From Paenibacillus selenitireducens (GTDB lineage Bacteria > Bacillota > Bacilli > Paenibacillales > Paenibacillaceae): a stretch of DNA of 64,000 nucleotides. Each line of letters starts with the position of its first letter. Positions within the stretch are counted from its first letter, which is position 1. Made by a program: the position numbers and the translations under genes. Of this stretch, positions 17,284 to 25,704 are shown in pieces. Where the stretch lies: the NCBI RefSeq assembly GCF_002021565.1, contig NZ_MSZX01000002.1, positions 738,554 to 802,553 of the forward strand. Reading direction: 5' to 3'. The notes under the pieces were generated by a model. That model made no database searches, was not told where the DNA came from, and worked only from the letters and a program-made list of their open reading frames with translations.

Positions 17284-18258
17284 TCAGTCCTCTAATTCAT
17301 TTATTATTGACCGCAAGTGGCTGTAAACCTCTTCATGTTGTTTGATTTTTATATTCCGATTTCTATAATAATGTGGTTGAGTATAGTGAAGTGTTGATTG
17401 GAATTTTTCGTGACCAAGCAACTCCATAATTGTAAAAAGATCTATTCCGGCATCTCTCATATAAGTTGCAAATGAGTGTCTACTACTATGAATGCGCATA
17501 GGAGGTAGTTTTGCTTTATTTAGAAATGTTTTAAACAATTGGTTAATATCATTTCCAGTCATAGGTTGAAATTGCCCACCTTGAACCTTAGTAAATAAAA
17601 AATGAGAAGTGTTATTCCTGATATACTCTTTGAATACTACGCCAAAGCCTTCCCTAAGTACAACAACTCTCTGTACTTTGGTTTTGGTTTTTTGAAGGAA
17701 AATCATTTCTTCGTCCGAGTTAACATCGGATGATTTTAAATTCAAAAGTTCTGATATTCGGCACCCTGTTGTAAACAATAAACCAAATAACATTAGATCC
17801 CGTATTAAATCATTGCTGTGGGAGACAAGGCTATGTAAAAAGCGGAGAAACTCGTGTCGGCTTAAAATTCGAATAGGGATAGCTTGAGGTTTATAATGAC
17901 TTAATTTAAGTTTAGAATAAGGAATAATATCTGGAAAGTTTCTATTGTTTTTTAGGTACTTAAAAAAGCTTCTAACGGCGTGCGTTTTATTTGATAATAA
18001 TGAGTAGCCTGACTCAGTATACTGAAATAAATACGTATCAATTACACGTGCATCGATTGCTTTATAACCAATGATATTATTGGTAGATGTCTTTAACGTA
18101 TATATTTTGTCTAGCATTACCTCGGATGGTTCACATTGAAGACGTTCAGAAAGATAGAAGCAAAAGTCCAAAAGCTCTGTAGTATATTTTTTTAATGTAC
18201 TATCTGATAATTTTGAAACAGCAAAATAGTTGTTTATTTCTTTATGAAAATTAATCAT
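17284..18258 (-). CDS. Tyrosine recombinase, third gene of a RIT-like trio
   Basis: 324 residues. N-terminal SAM-like core-binding domain, then the catalytic domain: Arg I in TTGCRISELLNL, the HxxR box in MRIHSSRHSFATYM, His in LGHEKFQST, and the nucleophile Tyr in the following LHYTQ. All catalytic residues are present. Its start overlaps the end of the preceding recombinase by 8 bp, so expression is coupled. Three adjacent co-directional tyrosine recombinases are the hallmark of RIT (recombinase in trio) elements, which are thought to move as a unit between inverted repeats. I did not find convincing inverted repeats by eye. Confidence 0.85.
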   Translation of the reverse strand: MINFHKEINNYFAVSKLSDSTLKKYTTELLDFCFYLSERLQCEPSEVMLDKIYTLKTSTNNIIGYKAIDARVIDTYLFQYTESGYSLLSNKTHAVRSFFKYLKNNRNFPDIIPYSKLKLSHYKPQAIPIRILSRHEFLRFLHSLVSHSNDLIRDLMLFGLLFTTGCRISELLNLKSSDVNSDEEMIFLQKTKTKVQRVVVLREGFGVVFKEYIRNNTSHFLFTKVQGGQFQPMTGNDINQLFKTFLNKAKLPPMRIHSSRHSFATYMRDAGIDLFTIMELLGHEKFQSTLHYTQPHYYRNRNIKIKQHEEVYSHLRSIINELED

Positions 18259-19324
18259 GATGCGGATCTCCTATCCCCATGACATTTGTCAATATCTTCT
18301 CTAGAGGAAATGGGAATTTCATAACCGATGCTTTAAGGTCCTTTGGATGGCGTTTAGTATATATACGTGTAGTTTCAATATTGTTATGTCCTAATATCTC
18401 TTGGAGATCATAGATTTCAATTCCCTCTTTTAAAGCATTTACGGCAAACGTATGCCGAAAGCTATGGATAGTATATTTTCCTTTTACCCCTATTGCATCA
18501 AAAATGTGATTTATCATATATTGAATATTGCTAACCGAAAGTGGCTGACGCTGTTTAATACACCTTTTAGTAAATAAGTATTCATTATTCCGAATATCCC
18601 ACTTGTAAATGCCTGTACGTTTTAAATAATCAATGATAATTTGTTTTACTTGCGGGTACATAGGGACATAACGCTCCTTTTGTCCTTTACCGTTTCTAAT
18701 GTAAATAAGATCTTCATATATGTTAAAATCTGAAATTCTTAAATTTGCTACCTCGCTAATCCTACAGCCGGTTCCTAACATAAAATATATTAATGCAAAA
18801 TTGAGGAAAGGCCATTTTGACTTTTTCGCCTGTGTAAGGATCTTCGGGATAATTTCATTTGGGATATATTTTGGTAGTATTTCATCCTTTATCCTACCAA
18901 ATCTATTTTTAAGATCCTCGGTGATGTATTTACGTGTATACGCATACTTTATTAGATTTCCTATGATTGCAGCATATGTGTTAATTGTTCTGGGTTTTAA
19001 ATCTGATCCTTTTAAAGGCTTACATGTACCAAGAAACTCATAAAATAAATCTTCAGTTAAGTCATACATACGATACTGTGTCTGTCTAGATAGGAGAAAC
19101 TGAGCAAACCGACGGAGAATTGTAATGTAATACTCAATTGTTGTAGGAGATTTTTTCTTATTCAATTTAAGTGCTGATATATAATCTTCAATAACGAATA
19201 ATATAGTTTTTTCATCTCGAATTACTTTCTTACCTTCAAGAAGATTCATAAAATCTGAAAGGTTAATTTGATACATCTGTGCGATCTTTTCGGGTGTAAT
19301 ACTAACTTCTATATCGAAATCCAT
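18251..19324 (-). CDS. Tyrosine recombinase, middle gene of a RIT-like trio
   Basis: 357 residues. Catalytic residues: Arg I in GTGCRISEVANLR, HxxR in YTIHSFRHTFAVNA, His in LGHNNIETT and Tyr in RIYTKRH. The N-terminal 70 residues form an extra helical domain before the core-binding region. The upstream recombinase stops only 2 bp before this start and the downstream one overlaps by 8 bp, so the three form one tight operon. XerC/D-like chromosome resolution is unlikely given the trio arrangement. Confidence 0.85.
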   Translation of the reverse strand: MDFDIEVSITPEKIAQMYQINLSDFMNLLEGKKVIRDEKTILFVIEDYISALKLNKKKSPTTIEYYITILRRFAQFLLSRQTQYRMYDLTEDLFYEFLGTCKPLKGSDLKPRTINTYAAIIGNLIKYAYTRKYITEDLKNRFGRIKDEILPKYIPNEIIPKILTQAKKSKWPFLNFALIYFMLGTGCRISEVANLRISDFNIYEDLIYIRNGKGQKERYVPMYPQVKQIIIDYLKRTGIYKWDIRNNEYLFTKRCIKQRQPLSVSNIQYMINHIFDAIGVKGKYTIHSFRHTFAVNALKEGIEIYDLQEILGHNNIETTRIYTKRHPKDLKASVMKFPFPLEKILTNVMGIGDPHHD

Positions 19325-19326
19325 AT

Positions 19327-20472
19327 TTATTCTCCGTTCATAATTTGATTTAGTGGATTGTGTGGAAGTGCACGCCGGAGCATTCTTTGCACACTACGGT
19401 GAATATACCACTCAGTCGAACAACGATGAAGATGGCCCATAGATGCAGAAACCTCGTCGAAATCATTTTCATTATCAAGGGCGTTAGTGGCATAAGTATG
19501 ACGCAAAGCTTTTGGATTGAAGCGACGTTCATTAAAAGCTTTTTTATTTGCTCGTTCAAAAATTGATCTAATTCCATTAGTAGTGATGGGTTCTCCAAAT
19601 GAATTTATAAACATATTCGTATTTGTAATCTGTAGAGAGTCTCTGATTTCAAGATATCGTTTTAAAAGCTGACTCAAGTCCTTACTTATCTTTAGTGTAC
19701 GTGTACCAGATTTTCTGGAATGTATTCTGATTCGACGTTCGGTTATTATTAAGTCGTCTATCTTCAAATTAGTAATTTCAATTGGTCGGCAACCAATTTC
19801 CATAGTTAATAATATTACACACATATCCCTAAACTTAACTTGACTATTACTCTTTACAACTGATTCAATTAATGTATTTATCTGTTCGGTTTCGATGTAA
19901 TCATTTGAACGTTTTCCTTGTTTTCTTAAAGCTTCAGGTATTACATAATGAATAGTTGAGATAGACTTTTCATGAAGCATTTGCAGTAACAATTTGACGG
20001 TGGATAAGTACCTATACACGGTACTTCCTTGAATTTGTTCAGTGTTCAGTTTTTCAATTAAAAATTCTTCAAAAGAAACTATCATTATCTTAGTTAGCCG
20101 ATGCAATTCCAATATCGTATTAAATGAACCGTAATTGGCATAAGAATAATTGAGAAAACTAACAAACTGTCTCAAGTTCCGCATATGTGTGTCCAAAGTA
20201 CTAGGAGCATAGCCTCGCCTGGAAAAAAACTCTTTAAATTCTAATGCTATCTGGGGAAAAAGAGTGTTTTTATCAATCAATGGTTTTTTTCTTGAATTCA
20301 CCTTATCTTGCTTAATTTTTTTAGAAATAACCTCATTAAGCTTTAGTAACATCTGTTCCTCAGTCATTGTTGAATGATCATTAAAAATGTTTAGAATCGT
20401 TTTAACGGATATTTTTTTGTTTAATAGCTGTTCGTTTATCGTAATCGTTGGACGTTTATTTTCTAATGCCAT
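19327..20472 (-). CDS. Tyrosine recombinase, first gene of a RIT-like trio
   Basis: 381 residues, the most divergent of the three. Arg I is in EIGCRPIEITNL, LRHTYATNA supplies the second Arg with Lys-Ala in place of the usual His three residues earlier, MGHLHRCST supplies His, and Tyr is in EWYIHRS. The start ATG 20472 has RBS AAGAGGTGATTT. The catalytic box looks slightly degenerate (no His in the HxxR position), which is known in first members of recombinase trios and may make it an accessory subunit. It belongs to the same minus-strand operon. Confidence 0.8.
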   Translation of the reverse strand: MALENKRPTITINEQLLNKKISVKTILNIFNDHSTMTEEQMLLKLNEVISKKIKQDKVNSRKKPLIDKNTLFPQIALEFKEFFSRRGYAPSTLDTHMRNLRQFVSFLNYSYANYGSFNTILELHRLTKIMIVSFEEFLIEKLNTEQIQGSTVYRYLSTVKLLLQMLHEKSISTIHYVIPEALRKQGKRSNDYIETEQINTLIESVVKSNSQVKFRDMCVILLTMEIGCRPIEITNLKIDDLIITERRIRIHSRKSGTRTLKISKDLSQLLKRYLEIRDSLQITNTNMFINSFGEPITTNGIRSIFERANKKAFNERRFNPKALRHTYATNALDNENDFDEVSASMGHLHRCSTEWYIHRSVQRMLRRALPHNPLNQIMNGE

Positions 20473-20668
20473 TTAAATCACCTCTTAAATTAGTATTTCA
20501 ATGTTGATAGTTTCATATACCTGTGGTAAAATTTTCATTATACTGTAGTGATTTCTTGATTGAAACTTCCTGCCAGGCGGCTTAGGGAAAATTAATTATT
20601 TTAAATGACCTCTATCTGAGGGAGAAGTGTGTACTTTTAGCCCAATTCTCAATATTGAGTAAGATATT

Positions 20669-20700
20669 AAGTGATGATAATTATTCCATCACTTTTTTAC
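20669..20700 (+). terminator. Hairpin with T-run, no upstream plus-strand gene
   Basis: AAGTGATG (20669-20676) pairs with CATCACTT (20688-20695) and is followed by T4-A. It has the shape of a Rho-independent terminator for plus-strand transcription, yet the only gene upstream is on the minus strand. It may end a small RNA or be a relic. Confidence 0.55.
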
Positions 20701-20994
20701 ATTTTCATCCATTTTTGAACCAAAATTTTTCTTATGGTTTAAAAACTTTAGTTGGATAAAGGAAATCATATAGTTTAAAGCAAATTTGATGGCTTGTATT
20801 TACATGGTCTAACTTATTGATAAAGGAGGTGGGAAAAATGAGCGAAAGTAAACTTGTATACCTTATAAAGTTGTGTAAGTTAGTTATACTTCTTGAGTTT
20901 TTACATTTTCTCACTACTGTTTTTTCTTCACTGACCATGTTAATTGAAAGAAAGTCATCAAGTATTATATTCTGAAAATATATATAAAACACAC

Positions 20995-21032
20995 TTGTAT
21001 CCTTATGGATACAATCCTGATGGTTGTATAAT
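20995..21032 (+). promoter_or_regulatory. Promoter with overlapping perfect palindrome
   Basis: TTGTATCC-TTAT-GGATACAA forms an 8-bp inverted repeat. TATAAT lies at about 21027-21032, and a -35-like TTATGG lies inside the palindrome. The 267-aa gene starts about 30 bp downstream. The palindrome is well placed to be an operator. Confidence 0.6.
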
Positions 21033-21062
21033 AAAGAGATATCCTTATATTGGTGATAATGA

Positions 21063-21866
21063 ATGAAACATGACCGAGTTAAGGATGATCCAAATTATTG
21101 GAGAAAACTTCCGATCGAAGCTTCGAAAAAATTCATACATATAGAAAATGCAAATTACCAACAAATGAGTGAGGAAAAATTCCTTGAGACAGTTATTGAG
21201 GAAAACCCATATCGCGAAAGCTTTCTGAAAATGCTGCTAAGTAGTCAGCATCAAGGTCTTTTTTTAGAAATCCTTAAAAAACTATCACTGAAGGGGAGAA
21301 GATACTTCCTTTTTAAAATTAATGGTTTTGCCATTCATAGGACTTCGAAATTATTAAATATAAGTTCAAAAAAAACTCAAAATTACTTAAATATGATGGG
21401 GAATGATGTTGAATTAATACGACATTTTGCGTTACAACATCAAATTCCGCCTTCATGGTTGGAACTAGAAAAAGTTATAGAAGAATGGGAGTTTGAGTTT
21501 ATTAAGTACTTAGCGCCAAGCTCAAATGATATTGAGACTTTAATTAATAATTTGAAAAAATTGTGTAAAACTAAAAGTCAACGAATAAATGGGTTTCGCT
21601 TAGAAGGAAAAAAAGATAGCATATACCTAAAAGTTGAGTTACAAGAATCTCATATTTGTATAGATGTATATAATGATATTCATCCATTGGATTTAGGTTG
21701 GTTACAAACAAATCTTGAAAGACACTTCCATGTCCTTCTTGGCTATAAAATATCTATAATCCCTGGTCTAGAAAGAGTCTCTTTAATTTGTACAAATGGA
21801 TACTCTGAAGCGATATATCCACCAGGATTTTGTTCTCATTATGTATCCAAAAGGGCACAAACTTAG
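21063..21866 (+). CDS. Unrecognised 267-aa protein with sigma region 4-like helix-turn-helix
   Basis: I do not recognise the family. Residues about 60-110 (ending HRTSKLLNISSKKTQNYLN) resemble the region-4 helix-turn-helix of sigma-like regulators: a long helix, a turn, then a recognition helix with KKTQNYL. The rest has an alpha/beta C-terminus with two Cys and no catalytic signature. It has its own promoter with palindrome, is followed by a terminator, and lies 360 bp before the recombinase block. A role controlling element excision or integration genes is a reasonable guess but is not shown. Confidence 0.55.
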   Translation: MKHDRVKDDPNYWRKLPIEASKKFIHIENANYQQMSEEKFLETVIEENPYRESFLKMLLSSQHQGLFLEILKKLSLKGRRYFLFKINGFAIHRTSKLLNISSKKTQNYLNMMGNDVELIRHFALQHQIPPSWLELEKVIEEWEFEFIKYLAPSSNDIETLINNLKKLCKTKSQRINGFRLEGKKDSIYLKVELQESHICIDVYNDIHPLDLGWLQTNLERHFHVLLGYKISIIPGLERVSLICTNGYSEAIYPPGFCSHYVSKRAQT

Positions 21867-21884
21867 AATAGTCGTTTAGAATGG

Positions 21885-21921
21885 AAAACCTTCTGATATC
21901 AAATAGTCAGGAGGTTTTTTT
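21885..21921 (+). terminator. Terminator whose right arm contains the RBS of the next small gene
   Basis: AACCTTCTGA (21887-21896) pairs with TCAGGAGGTT (21907-21916) with one mismatch, followed by T5. The right arm contains AGGAGGT, which is also correctly spaced for GTG 21922. Folding would both end the upstream transcript and hide this RBS. Confidence 0.7.
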
Positions 21922-22062
21922 GTGTCTAAGAAGGATGATGAACACCAAAAGAACGAAAGGAAGAAGCAAGTGCTTAGAATTATTGAGGAATGGATGAGGG
22001 AAGAGGAAAGTAGAGCGCAGTGGCCAAAAGAAGATGGTGACACATATAAAAAGTGCACCTAA
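21922..22062 (+). CDS. 46-aa charged small protein
   Basis: GTG start six bases after AGGAGGT; stop TAA 22060-22062. The product is very hydrophilic (KKDDEHQKNERKKQVLRIIE) with a central amphipathic helix and a single Cys at the end. The function is unknown. The strong RBS and position before a terminator support a real gene; its small size and charge would suit a DNA- or protein-binding accessory factor. Translation may be limited by the hairpin that contains its RBS. Confidence 0.5.
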   Translation: MSKKDDEHQKNERKKQVLRIIEEWMREEESRAQWPKEDGDTYKKCT

Positions 22063-22141
22063 TCACTCATTTAAGTTAATTACAAATTCAATTGCTGCTA
22101 AAAAAAGAGTGATTGCTTACATCCTAAAAATCCTCTTGCCC

Positions 22142-22176
22142 AAAACCGACTAAATAAAGTCGGTTTATTTTTTAAT
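22142..22176 (+). terminator. Rho-independent terminator
   Basis: AAACCGACT (22143-22151) and AGTCGGTTT (22158-22166) pair across a short loop, followed by a T-rich run. It separates the 46-aa gene from the recombinase block. Confidence 0.8.
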
Positions 22177-22235
22177 TTATTGGGAAAAGTATGAATGGGA
22201 ACAGACGTTCTTTGAATAATCCGTGAGGTGCTCAA

Positions 22236-22526
22236 ATGAAACGCGTGAAAGCAATGTTAACTAAGCAAGGAATCCTTTATCAAAACTCGATGTATTCATG
22301 CAGACAAGCATTCAGCGGTCAATGGTTTGCAATCGTTGATCATGTAGGAGAACTAGAAATTGACATATTTTATGACTCAAACAATCCAAATGGGATTTAT
22401 TTGGATTCAGGATATGGATGTATTTGTTGTAATAAATTGCTACCAAATCGAATCGACGAGGTATATGAAATGGAATATTACAATCGTCTTCAAGAAATTC
22501 TTATTTTAAGAAAGAATGAGAAATAA
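22236..22526 (+). CDS. 96-aa protein with GxGCxCC motif, upstream of the serine recombinase
   Basis: 96 residues, start ATG with GTGAGGTG upstream. The centre has the motif SGYGCICCNKLLP (three Cys), and the C-terminus is a helix EYYNRLQEILILRK. A homologue with GIGCNCC occurs at 31839-32147, and a third C-terminal fragment occurs at 32241-32309, each time in front of a recombinase start or relic. The gene ends 3 bp before the recombinase ATG, so they are co-transcribed. The family is unknown. Conserved linkage to a large serine recombinase makes it a candidate recombination directionality factor or regulator. Confidence 0.7.
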   Translation: MKRVKAMLTKQGILYQNSMYSCRQAFSGQWFAIVDHVGELEIDIFYDSNNPNGIYLDSGYGCICCNKLLPNRIDEVYEMEYYNRLQEILILRKNEK

Positions 22527-22529
22527 ATA

Positions 22530-24221
22530 ATGAAAGCAGCGATTTATGCAAGAGTCTCTACGGGTATGCAAGTGGAAGGAACAAGTCTAGATGTTCAGAT
22601 ACAGTTATGTCTTAAAAAAGCAGATGAACTTGGTTTTAACCCTGATAAAGTCATTATTTACCGCGAAGAAGGTGCAAGTGGGGAAGATTTAGAAAGAGCA
22701 GCTCTCAATAATTTAAGAGCTGAAATTGCTACTGGAGGAATTTCACATATTATTGTCACCCATCCGGATAGACTATCAAGGGATCTGACGGATAAGCTTT
22801 TAATCTGTAAGGAGTTTGATGTTAATAGTGTTAATCTTGTTTTTGTTGATGCTGAATACAAGACCACTCCGGAAGGTATGTTATTTTTTAATTTGATGAG
22901 TGTTATAGCCCAGTATGAACTACAGCTTATAAAAAAACGTACCGTCAGGGGAAGATTAAGAGCGGTTGAAAAAGATAAAAAAATAATGCCTATGAGAGTC
23001 CCGCCTTTTGGATACGATCTTATTAATCAGCAGTTAGTAATTAATGAAGTTGAAGCAGAGGTTGTTAGGGATATTTACGAATGGTATGTAGTAGAGCATT
23101 TAACATTACGGCAAATCGGTGAAAAACTTGTTCAGATGGGCATTGAACCCAAGCGGTGTGAAAGTAAGAATTGGAGTGCCAGTTCTATTTTGAACATTCT
23201 GAGTTCAGAGGTTTATACAGGCAGATTTTATTATAACAGAAGAAAAACTAAGAAAATAAAAGGAGAGAAAACTAAAGGTGGTTCTCCTAAAAAGAAATAT
23301 GAATATAGGGATCCAGAAGATTGGATTATAGTTGAAGTTAGTCCGATTATTGATAGTGTATTGTATCAATTGGCCAGGGAGCAAAAAATTAAAAACAGAA
23401 AATTATCAGGTAATACAAAGTATGAATATCTTCTTAAATCAAAATTAAAATGTGGATTGTGTGGAAGGACATGGGATTGTACAACCTATTCGGGGAAATT
23501 AAATAAAAAAACAGGTATAAAATCTAAATACACTTGTTATCGATGTCCAAATCATATCCCTCGAAGATATGGAGAAAGTGTCGAAAGATGCCCTTCTAAG
23601 ACAATTCGTACTGAATTGCTTGATAATTACATTTGGAGTCTATTGATGGATGTTTTATCAAATCCTCAAGACTATATCGATCAATTATTGGAGACCTCTA
23701 GATGTGTGGTGAAAGAATTGTTACATGCGAAGGATCTCTTACAGAAAGGGTTGTTACAAAAGGAGAAAGAAATTGAAAAAGTCAAAATATTATTTAAGCA
23801 TGAGGTAATACATGAAGAAGAAATGTTGAATGAATTTAAAAGGATACAAAAAGAACGTGAAGAGGTTAATGCTGAAATAAAAAAGTACGATATTCAAATC
23901 ATGAAATTTAATGAGGAGGAATTATTTAATGAAAATATGAGCGTAGTAATACGCAAAGTTCAAGAATTTATTGATAGTGGTGGCAAACAGTTAGACTATG
24001 ATCAGAGAAAGTATATTCTCGATACTTTGGTTGATGAGATAATTGTCCGATACAAGGAGGAAGAAGTTATGTTAACCATTGTAGGTCATATTGGCGCGTT
24101 GTCTGGTATGGACGGAGTAACCCTTCAAAAAAGTTTCCAACTTATTCGAACCGGGCCAAGGAATGAGAAAAAAATTGTGGAAATGCTTCATGATAATAGT
24201 AAAATGCTAAGAATGGAATGA
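22530..24221 (+). CDS. Large serine recombinase, SpoIVCA-like
   Basis: 563 residues. N-terminal resolvase domain with AAIYARVSTGMQVEGTS (catalytic Ser about residue 10) and the downstream Arg motif HPDRLSRDL. The recombinase domain begins PPFGYDL (about 154). A zinc ribbon follows with CGLCGRTWDC (about 307-316) and CYRCP, then a coiled coil (about 390-470) and a C-terminal tail. This is the layout of SpoIVCA, TndX and phage integrases that insert and excise DNA at specific att sites without a repair step. It is intact. It lies 535 bp upstream of a sigK copy that breaks at a fixed codon, so it is probably the enzyme that targets sigK. Confidence 0.92.
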   Translation: MKAAIYARVSTGMQVEGTSLDVQIQLCLKKADELGFNPDKVIIYREEGASGEDLERAALNNLRAEIATGGISHIIVTHPDRLSRDLTDKLLICKEFDVNSVNLVFVDAEYKTTPEGMLFFNLMSVIAQYELQLIKKRTVRGRLRAVEKDKKIMPMRVPPFGYDLINQQLVINEVEAEVVRDIYEWYVVEHLTLRQIGEKLVQMGIEPKRCESKNWSASSILNILSSEVYTGRFYYNRRKTKKIKGEKTKGGSPKKKYEYRDPEDWIIVEVSPIIDSVLYQLAREQKIKNRKLSGNTKYEYLLKSKLKCGLCGRTWDCTTYSGKLNKKTGIKSKYTCYRCPNHIPRRYGESVERCPSKTIRTELLDNYIWSLLMDVLSNPQDYIDQLLETSRCVVKELLHAKDLLQKGLLQKEKEIEKVKILFKHEVIHEEEMLNEFKRIQKEREEVNAEIKKYDIQIMKFNEEELFNENMSVVIRKVQEFIDSGGKQLDYDQRKYILDTLVDEIIVRYKEEEVMLTIVGHIGALSGMDGVTLQKSFQLIRTGPRNEKKIVEMLHDNSKMLRME

Positions 24222-24227
24222 GTAAAT

Positions 24228-24599
24228 ATGGATGAATTAATAGGCGAAATAGAAAAAATAGTAAAATCGATAGATAGTAACATTGAACGATCAAAAAGGA
24301 TGATTGATACTCCAATAATGAATGACAATAGTCAATACTATCGATTAATGAGCCTGAGCATTTCTTTGGAGAAATGGGAATCAGTATTGAATATGATAAT
24401 GAAATATCGCAATAGCAGATGTATACCAATAGAAAAGAAAAGTGAACATTTTTCGAAGATAATTGAGGTTCAAATAAAGGGGGTTCCTGGCTTTATAACA
24501 AGACCTACTATTTATTCTATGATTGAGTATATAAAACAATTAGAGTGGAAAATTGACTCACTGAATGGAATATGGAAAGAAAGGTTAACAGAAAACTAA
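24228..24599 (+). CDS. 123-aa helical protein co-transcribed with the serine recombinase
   Basis: 123 residues, starting 7 bp after the recombinase stop. Predicted largely helical (MDELIGEIEKIVKSIDSNIE at the start, YIKQLEWKIDSLNGIWKER at the end). The function is unknown. Its C-terminal codons recur as a relic at 4408-4449 in front of another sigK copy, so the gene belongs to the conserved right end of the element. It might assist synapsis or stabilise the integrase; that is conjecture. Confidence 0.65.
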   Translation: MDELIGEIEKIVKSIDSNIERSKRMIDTPIMNDNSQYYRLMSLSISLEKWESVLNMIMKYRNSRCIPIEKKSEHFSKIIEVQIKGVPGFITRPTIYSMIEYIKQLEWKIDSLNGIWKERLTEN

Positions 24600-24756
24600 C
24601 ATCATAAGGATCACAAACTTTAGACCAATTTTTATTTAGTAGAGAAGGTAATTAGCTTTTTCCAATCGTACATGCACGCTTAGGCATACGCCCACATACA
24701 ATGTAACGTTCTCAGTCATTTGATTTATACGGTGTTATGCCTCAGGAGGTGGAGAA
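24600..24756 (+). promoter_or_regulatory. sigK promoter copy 3 (sigma-E type)
   Basis: Nearly identical to 4450-4619. The -10 CATACAAT at 24695-24702 matches the sigma-E consensus exactly. Conserved GTAACGTTCTC follows, then RBS AGGAGGTGGAGAA. The -35 region is weak. Confidence 0.65.
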
Positions 24757-24966
24757 ATGCTTGGATTTTTGTCAACGATAGCCATGTTCATTAAGCAGCT
24801 TTCCTTGCTGGTATCCTACGTTAAAAATAATGCCTTCCCCCAGCCACTAACGGAAGACGAAGAGATGAAGCATCTGCGGCTCATGGCAGAAGGTAACGGG
24901 CATTCAAGAAACATGTTAGTTGAACATAACTTAAGACTCGTCGCCCATATCGTAAACAGATTATGA
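24757..24966 (+). pseudogene. sigK: Truncated sigK copy 3
   Basis: 69 codons identical or nearly identical to the N-terminus of intact sigma-K through LRLVAHIV, then NRL and stop. It breaks at the same codon as the copy at 4620, and both continue into AACAnnTTnTGAACA. The pro-sequence (about 20 residues, normally removed by SpoIVFB during mother-cell sporulation) is intact, and so are the promoter and RBS, so a short peptide could be made. It lies downstream of the recombinase and 123-aa gene as the right end of that element. Confidence 0.9.
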
Positions 24967-25139
24967 ACATGAAAAGATGTAGTATTGTTGGACAAGACAT
25001 AGTGTTTCCGTATTCGACACATGTGGAGTGTTGCTCACTGTTGGTTAGGAAAGACTACTAGTTGAGGTGTATTGGCGGATAAAAGAAAGAGAGGGGCGAT
25101 TAGTCCCTCCCTCAGACTGTCGATTAACCCTCATATTTA
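24967..25139. other. Left end of the third segment, no gene
   Basis: Begins with the shared element end (TGAACATGAAAAGATGT). No open frame or RNA was recognised before the IS3 relic. Confidence 0.4.
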
Positions 25140-25450
25140 AGATCGAGGTAGCGCAGGTGGCTCGGGAACTAAACCTTCATAATAACACGTTGTATCGTTG
25201 GTACCGAACTTAAGCAAGATGCCGAGAATGCATTTCCAGATAGTGGTCAACTGAAGCCTGAAGAAAAAGCGATGCGCGATCTTTAAAAAGAACTCCGTGA
25301 GCTGAAAGAAGAGAATGAAATTCTAAAAAAGGCGATGCACTACTTCTCTAAAGGCCGGCGCTAATTTTTAGATCTATCCACAAGCACCGTAGCAAGTTCC
25401 GAGTCGCGATGATGTGCACTTTATTTCAGGTTTCAAGCAACGGTAATTAT
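25140..25450 (+). pseudogene. IS3-family transposase relic (end of OrfA, start of OrfB)
   Basis: In broken frames the translation gives VARELNLHNNTLYRWY, then KELRELKEENEILKKAMHYF (typical IS3 OrfA leucine-zipper end). After a frame change it gives HKHRSKFRVAMMC and NGNYEW (start of OrfB). Several stop codons interrupt it, and the catalytic DDE region is absent. Inactive. Confidence 0.8.
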
Positions 25451-25704
25451 GAATGGACCCTACGTCATCTGACGTGCCATCAACAGTTACTTCATAATGT
25501 CCAACTACATCTAAATAGGTTTGGAGCATAATAGTAACGCCGGCACTGCTTCATAGAGTTTCATATAAATGTGAGTTATCTGTTCCATTACATTTTTCAG
25601 ATAATGAGCTTAGAAAGCCGTATCTTAGTATAGGTTGAACCAGCTGCCTAGAGGAACAAGAAGTTCAATTCGAAGTTTCTGAATGTGTAACATACTGATA
25701 AGAA
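25451..25704. other. Non-coding gap
   Basis: Nothing recognised between the IS3 relic and the stop codon of the PLP enzyme. Confidence 0.4.

Larger units (their letters stand above)
20473..21062. other. 590-bp intergenic region between recombinase trio and sigma-4-like gene
   Basis: No supported gene. It contains a hairpin with T-run at 20669-20700 and, at the right end, a palindrome and promoter (20995-21032). A minus-strand frame of 86 codons (20732-20992) lacks an RBS and looks like chance. Confidence 0.45.

Noticed and set aside
17284-20472. Prophage integrases
   Set aside because: No phage structural, lysis or replication gene is visible near the three recombinases; the tight trio fits a RIT-type unit better.
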